Shown: piece after piece, positions 58,690-64,000 of the stretch | Layout: the number at the start of each line of letters is the position of its first letter | Numbering within the stretch: position 1 is the stretch's first letter | NCBI RefSeq assembly: GCF_019279795.1 | Contig: NC_056744.1 | Location: forward strand, 904,417,688-904,481,687 | DNA from: Protopterus annectens | Lineage: Eukaryota > Chordata > Ceratodontiformes > Protopteridae | Reading direction: 5' to 3' | DNA: 64,000 nucleotides | Made by a program: the position numbers and the translations under genes | Notes under the pieces: generated by a model | Told to the model about the DNA's origin: nothing | The model's input: only the letters and a program-made list of their open reading frames with translations | Databases searched by the model: none

Positions 58690-58830
58690 TTCCTTTCATC
58701 TCAATTGTTTTTTAGCTACTGTGTAATTTTGAACAAGTTATTTACCTACACTGAACAGCAAGACAAGCTACAAGTTCATGACCTGCTTGGGCATGTGTAA
58801 TAATTGTGTTAAAAATGTGTGATAATAAAT
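58690..58830 (+). mobile_element. CORE-SINE-like fragment, old
   Basis: TTAGCTACTGTGTAATTTTG, then AACAAGTTATTTACCTACACTG resembles the core block of MIR-like SINEs (AGCTGTGTGACCTTGG, CAAGTTACTTAACC). Head and tail are not clear. Confidence 0.5.
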
Positions 58831-60488
58831 CTACTTTTGATTTAAGTGAAGTTTATTTTATTCCAAGGTGAGGTAACATGAAAGAGAACAAAAGGTCAGT
58901 TTAAGCTGGATGTAAAAATAGTTTCCAAATTATCCACAAAACCATCCTTAAGACCACCAAACAAAATTACTTTCTTATATGGTAACAGATGGTTACCCAG
59001 GTAAAAATTCTTCACTGCAATATAACTGATTAGCACTTCTTCCTTTTCTGATACTCTAGTATGTAGAATAATGTTTGTTATTGGTTAAAAATGTATAATG
59101 TCCTTTGGAGACTTTTTGTAAACCTTTGTGTTGCCATAGGTTGCATGTTTGGTTATTGTCTGCATACCCATATGAGATAAAGCAAATGTAACTACAGCAA
59201 ATAAAATGTCATAAAAGCATATCTTCGGATTTGAAATTCTTTGTGATATTTATTTAAATGATGGCACATTTTATTGGCCAGTAAGTTAATAAAAGGAACT
59301 TTGCAGAGTATAAACGTGAAACTGCAGTTCCACTACTCTCATCATTCCTATTCTTTGCTCTTGTAAAAATAAGACAAAGAGGATATTAATAACAGACTAA
59401 TAAAAGGCTGCAGTAAAACTATTTAAAGTAGATGGATGCCTTGCCGCAAGACTTTAAATGTTACCAGAAAGTTAAGCCCACATAAGATACTCATAACAAT
59501 GGCTATAAAAATATATTCAACTTCACCCAGCTCAAAGACAGAACTCACTTTGATTACAAAATGCATTGTTTTTTTTCCCTTAAGACCTGCTTCTATTTCA
59601 CAGACTTTTTCAGAAATAAACAAAGCACCCCTTCCTAAGCTTCCCAATTCCTAGTATTATGACCTACAACCTAATTACCGGGTATGTACTAAATGTTGTG
59701 GCAAAAACTCTTGCTAAAATAGACTGCCAAAAACTCTTTACCATCCAAACCTCTGTCCATTGTGCTGATCTGCCTAACTAAACACATGCATTTTCAAAAG
59801 ACCTGTCAAAATAACTGCAGAGACTAAAGACAGACATCATATACCTCACCACTTTTATGATAGACAACACAAAGGCTTTGTTATAAAGATCCTGATGTTA
59901 CACACAACCATTCCTTGTTTCAACCCATGGACCTTTTTGGCACCCAAATCTCAATATTTTCCTAGGAACAATACAAAGGTGCATACACAACAAAATATAA
60001 CTTGGCTCTTTTCCATTTATCTGTCAACTGTCTATCATAGGTTTCCAATTAGTCTGTCACAGTTTACCCTTAAAAATAATAATAAACCTTAGTAGTAATA
60101 ATTTAATTACCAAACCTTTTCATCTGATGAGATAAAAAATATTTTTTTAAATGTGACACCCAGCAATAGAACCCTCTCCTGCTGTGTGTACTCCAAGATG
60201 AATGCATGGAAGATATCACTTGGTAACAGTGACTGCAATTTTCATTAAAAAATAGACATATATTATAATCAATATATCTGTAAGCAAGTAAATTCTACAA
60301 AGTTATCACTAACAATAAAAGTGGCACTATCTTCTGCCCCAGTAATAAGCCAAGTATTCAAAATTGTAGATTTTATAAATGGTTATAATACCAAACTATT
60401 AAAACATTCAGCCATATTCAAAAAAATGGGGGCTAGATTTGTTGCATTCAACCAGACAGCTTCACAAAGTTCTGGCTCCCTCCCACAC
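58831..60488. other. No recognisable feature
   Basis: AT-rich DNA with small non-coding frames. No repeats or motifs were found. Confidence 0.5.
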
Positions 60489-60547
60489 CTACACTCTGAC
60501 TGCTGATTCATTAGCCCCTTGTTGGGAAATCAGCAGTCAGAGTGTAG
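60489..60547. repeat. Perfect 20-bp inverted repeat, 19-base spacer
   Basis: CTACACTCTGACTGCTGATT at 60,489-60,508 is exactly complementary in reverse to 60,528-60,547. The stem would form a stable hairpin. No coding frame uses it. Confidence 0.93.
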
Positions 60548-60853
60548 ACAGTTTCAGAACTTTCTTGCCCATACAGAAAGAGCTTACTCATCTTGAACCT
60601 CTAAAAATATAAATAGTAATAAATAACTTTAATGCCAACAACTAATTACATATAGAAGTAGGGGAATGGAGGGTGGGTAAGACTACTGCAGCAGTGAGGA
60701 ATTTGAATATGTACTTTTATGGTAAGTGCAACTTAAACTACTGTACTATGTTCATTCTCACTGCTGTTTTTTCTATCATTTCATCCTTCCAACTCTACCT
60801 GCCTTTACAGCCATGGTTCTAGTGGATCAAGTCTGTCATCCATTGTGTAAGAA

Positions 60854-61121
60854 CATTAGCCTGCCTAACTGCTCTGAACTCTAACTACCCAGTAGAAATA
60901 TACATGGCAACTGCTATACCATGCCAGTGATACCTTGAACATCCAGAGGACAACTAGCCCAAATCTAGTCAAGCGACACAATGCACATTAGATTGCTTAA
61001 CTGCTCTGTGCTCTAACAAATACCCAGCAGAAGTATACATGGCAACTGCTATACCATGCCAGTGATACCATGAACATCCAGAGCACAACTAGTGCAAATT
61101 CACTCAAGTGAAGGAATGTAT
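60854..61121. repeat. Tandem duplication, 132-bp period, two copies
   Basis: Copy 1 starts at CATTAGCCTGCCTAACTGCT (60,854) and copy 2 at CATTAGATTGCTTAACTGCT (60,986). They share ATACATGGCAACTGCTATAC and CATGCCAGTGATACC, with few substitutions and small indels. Confidence 0.93.
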
Positions 61122-61559
61122 GTTTAAGCTAGTTTCATTTTCTAACTGAGGCACAGCACTATATACTATCACAACCTCTTGCATACCACTGGAACCTGCA
61201 GATGACCCCTTCTCTTTCTCTTTCTTTATACCTGTTTACCTTCTGACCTGCATCCAATAAATATAGTAATACCTTCTTTTCAGCTAAACAGCCAGTCTGT
61301 CTCTTGCTTATACACAACCTATGCAATCCTTCACATATTAAATAGAATCCCTCATTCTACCAGCAATTGTAAAACTTCCCAGTACCAGCCTCTCTTACTG
61401 CATATCTTGCTACACCTTTAAATCTCTAGCATCAATGGTCCATCCAAATTTTATTCTGCCTAAGTAAGTTTATTAATCTAACTGTGGTCTCAAAACTCTA
61501 GTCCTCTGTAACCTAGGACTACTAAACATACTTGTTTGTACTTACTGATAGTTATTTTA
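61122..61559. other. No recognisable feature
   Basis: CT-rich pieces and AT-rich DNA. Nothing seen. Confidence 0.5.
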
Positions 61560-62374
61560 TGTAGTAACTCCAAACAGGGTGTAGCCCCACTCCATTCACC
61601 CTCTGTATACTCTCCTACCCTACCCCCATTCCTACTCACCCCCACTTCCCCTAATTTTATAGCTAACAAAACACACTCACAAAATGTTCAACCAATCAGA
61701 CCAAGCAGAGCCACCCAACTCTTTTAACACCCCCTCACATAAAATGTCACACCTTAATAGCAAACACTTGCACCTAACTGCCTTACACACCACCACAACC
61801 ACACTGCTGGTGCTCTTATTACCATCTGTCTTCATTAGACAATCAACTGCAAAACCATAATCCTCCTGCCTGGCAAACTACTCCACTATCTCACCAAAAC
61901 ATATCTTTATATTGTAACATAGCCCCTAATTCCCTAACCTTTTTAACACTAGCCACACAGCATACTATGCAAATAAATTCCACCCACTTAGAACCCGTTC
62001 TCTAACTTGCCAAAAGCACTCCAAACTCCAAAATAAACTCACCAAATTGCTCTTTTTACTTACCATTCAACTAAGTGTCTCTGGGGACATACATTCAAAC
62101 CCTGGTCCAACTCCCCACAATGCGTCTCCAGCAGCACTACCATCCCCTCATGTAAATCAGCTCTATTAAGCCACAATAACAATTCTAACCTACTCTTTTT
62201 CAACATGAATGTTAGAAGTATTGGTAAAAAAGCACATGACCTCCATGCCATATTCTTCCTCTACTCTCCTGATTTGGCAATATTAACGGAGACCTGGCTA
62301 AAACCTGACAACAGCAACAATGAAATCCTAGCTTCTGGATACAATATTATCCGTAAAGATTGTAAAGGGTTAAA
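61560..62374 (+). mobile_element. L2-type LINE 5' part (copy I), interrupted by a retroviral LTR
   Basis: The 5' region (61,560-62,200) resembles the minus-strand sequence of 28,360-29,020 (for example TTCACCCTC, then CTCCTACCCTACCCC). The endonuclease frame starts at 62,205: MNVRSIGKKAHDLHAI, LAILTETWLKPD and ASGYNIIRKD, matching L2 copy G. It is cut after about 55 residues, at GATTGTAAAGGG, by the LTR at 62,375. Confidence 0.85.
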
Positions 62375-62835
62375 TGTATGCATGTTATCAGGCTAATGCA
62401 TAGGATTACAAAAGTATCCTGAAGTCATTGAAAATTACTGTGAAGAAGCTTGATAAGTTTTGTTTTCCTGAGCCTGAGACACTGTTTCTTGTTAGCCGTG
62501 TGGCAGAAGGGAAACTTATTCCTTATTAGGACAAAATATAGATAACAAGTATGAAATGTATTTTCTACTAAACTTGACATTTTCCTATTGGATATAGGAT
62601 AGTGGCCTGATGGATGAAACATACTGTTTTGTTATATTTCTATTGGATGTTAGTAGTGGTTTCATAGATAAAATGTATTACTTTGATAAGAAACATTATA
62701 TAACTGCTTGAGTTTCTTTGTCCAGGGAGGCATGACTTTCTGAGTACTGCCTCCTGCACATGTGTGTTTTTCTTTAATAAAAGAGTTGTATTTTGATCTG
62801 ATAAGAGACTGAAGTTTCTTTTATATACCTTAACA
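62375..62835 (+). repeat. 5' LTR of an endogenous retrovirus (~461 bp)
   Basis: It begins TGTATGCATGTTATC and ends TTAACA, so both ends have the TGT...ACA form. A TATATAA box lies at 62,697-62,703 and an AATAAA signal at 62,776-62,781. The primer site follows two bases later. The partner LTR lies outside the window, so the start is inferred from the break in the L2 sequence. Confidence 0.8.
62697..62703 (+). promoter_or_regulatory. TATA box of the retroviral LTR
   Basis: TATATAA about 75 bases before the AATAAA signal, as expected for U3 near the start of R. Confidence 0.6.
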
Positions 62836-62837
62836 AT

Positions 62838-62856
62838 TGGTGCCATGACTTGGATT
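62838..62856 (+). promoter_or_regulatory. Primer-binding site, tRNA-His type
   Basis: TGGTGCCATGACTTGGATT differs from the complement of the tRNA-His 3' end (TGGTGCCGTGACTCGGATT) at two positions, both explained by CpG decay. It follows the LTR after two bases. Confidence 0.8.
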
Positions 62857-63100
62857 TTTTCGTACCTTTGGGAGCTTCTCTGGCCAAAAAGCACTTTTAC
62901 TGAGCTGTCTGACAGTTTTCTGTCAACTGCATTTTTCTGGGGAATCAGATCACAACTGAACCCTTTTCTTTTGTTTGCTTTCTCTCTAGACCTTTAGTGG
63001 GTCAAAGGTAAGTGCTATTTTCCATATGACTATGAGATTAGCATGAGTATGGGATACTTTTTTCTTATTTCTGTGTCGATATTGTAACTTTTTTTTTACA

Positions 63101-63842
63101 ATGGAAGCAAATGTGAAAACTTTAAAAGAACCTGAGTATGGAATGCCTGCTAGACATATGTATTTTAAATGCTCTAAAGACAGCTTTCTGTATTTAGATA
63201 AATGGCATGAATTGACTAAAAATGATGGTAAACTGACCTTTCCCCCCACAGGAATCTTTGATAAAGACATTTTATTAAACTTGCAGAAATGTCTTAAAAA
63301 AGGTAATAAAGTGCCTGCCAGCTGCTGGTCAACTTTTAATGCATGACAAATAGAATCTAAAGACAGGAAAAAAGAATCCACTGTCCATAGTTTGAAACAT
63401 AATACAGCTAAGTTAGACAGTTAATCACCTCCAGTGTTCAGACTGTCAAGGGCAGAAAGACCATGGATTATATCCCCTTATGAAGCTTAAGAAAATGCAG
63501 CTAAATCATGATGAGTCATTGGATGAGGACTGTGTTCTTGGTATAACGATACCTACTGCACCACCTCCACCTTATAATGAACCCCCCTTTGCACAACCCG
63601 ATTCTACTGTTCATCCTGTCCATCACAGCTTCCATTGGCTTCTCAGAGTGATACTTTTTCTGCAGCTACCTGCTCAACTTCCCAGGGAGTCCTTCCTCAG
63701 TTGCCTAGGAGAGTCATTCTTTGACCACTTCCCCCCAGACACTCAGACTATTTTTCTCTTCCTGTGGCTAGTTATATTCACTGTAGAGAATCCCAAAAGG
63801 GTGACTGTACAGCTATGTCCAGTTCTAGTAATAAACACATGA
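63101..63842 (+). pseudogene. Endogenous retrovirus gag, 5' part, degraded
   Basis: The frame 63,101-63,346 is a matrix-like start (MEANVKTLKEPEYG, then FDKDILLNLQKCLKKGNKVP) with no myristoylation glycine after the Met. A second frame (63,480-63,842) in another phase holds PTAP directly overlapping PPPY (63,556-63,580), both late-domain motifs used for particle budding. Several stops lie between. The rest of the provirus is outside the window. Tentatively gamma/epsilon-like by PBS and layout. Confidence 0.7.
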
Positions 63843-64000
63843 ATGACAGATCCCTCTTAAATGTATGTTAGTTTTCCCAAACTACATAAGCAGAAATTCT
63901 TATTCCCATTCTCTAGACACAAGCTATGTCCATGACCCTCTGTTGCCCAATTTCCCATAATTATAGACAGGGACGGTTATGCGGGCCCTGACAAATTTAA

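Overview
The window looks like vertebrate nuclear DNA made almost entirely of transposable elements. I could not identify a host gene, an exon, or a functional tRNA or rRNA gene. Every long reading frame I recognise belongs to a retrotransposon, and most are broken by stops and frameshifts. The CR1 and L2 LINEs, the relics of Tx1/L1-like, Penelope-like and Ty3/gypsy elements, and the tRNA-derived SINEs (one family shares its middle and tail with repeats common in fish) suggest a repeat-rich fish. A large lungfish-like or early-branching fish genome is my best guess. It is a guess from repeat flavour only.

Layout. 1-5,495: AT-rich DNA with a decayed Tx1/L1-like LINE. 5,500-8,597: CR1 copy (minus). 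8,598-12,455: minisatellite, SINE fragment, the first copy of an unclassified ~760-bp repeat, and an L2 3' end. 12,456-17,319: CR1 (plus) keeping parts of an SGNH esterase ORF1, split by a 1,545-bp antisense insert that is itself a tRNA-like/CR1 chimera with ATAT duplications. 18,545-19,597: second copy of the ~760-bp repeat, inverted, holding a SINE with a 19-bp target duplication. 20,054-20,665: dense cluster of hairpins. 23,583-29,020: L2 (minus) split by a 5'-truncated CR1. 30,215-35,060: two CR1 fragments and a tandem duplication. 35,800-39,000: Tx1/L1-like relic (minus) carrying an L2 tail and a CORE-SINE.

40,050-51,170 is the most layered part: a Tx1-like LINE (minus) whose ORF2 is cut twice, by a CR1 near its C-terminus and by a near-intact L2 immediately before its YADD active site. 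A tRNA-derived SINE lies between its ORF1 and endonuclease. 52,380-53,500 is a Penelope-like relic with a GIY-YIG domain and a SINE nested in it. 53,665-57,441 is an internally deleted Ty3/gypsy-type LTR element with two LTRs, PBS, PPT and a GGTAT duplication. 58,129-61,121 has more SINEs, a perfect hairpin and a tandem duplication. From 61,560 an L2 5' part is interrupted by the 5' end of an endogenous retrovirus (LTR, tRNA-His-type PBS, gag with late-domain motifs), which runs off the window.

These elements do not form a pathway. The nesting gives relative ages: Tx1-like, Penelope-like and Tx1/L1-like copies are oldest, L2 and CR1 came later, and some SINEs and the retrovirus are late arrivals. 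Boundaries marked 'about' are accurate to tens of bases.
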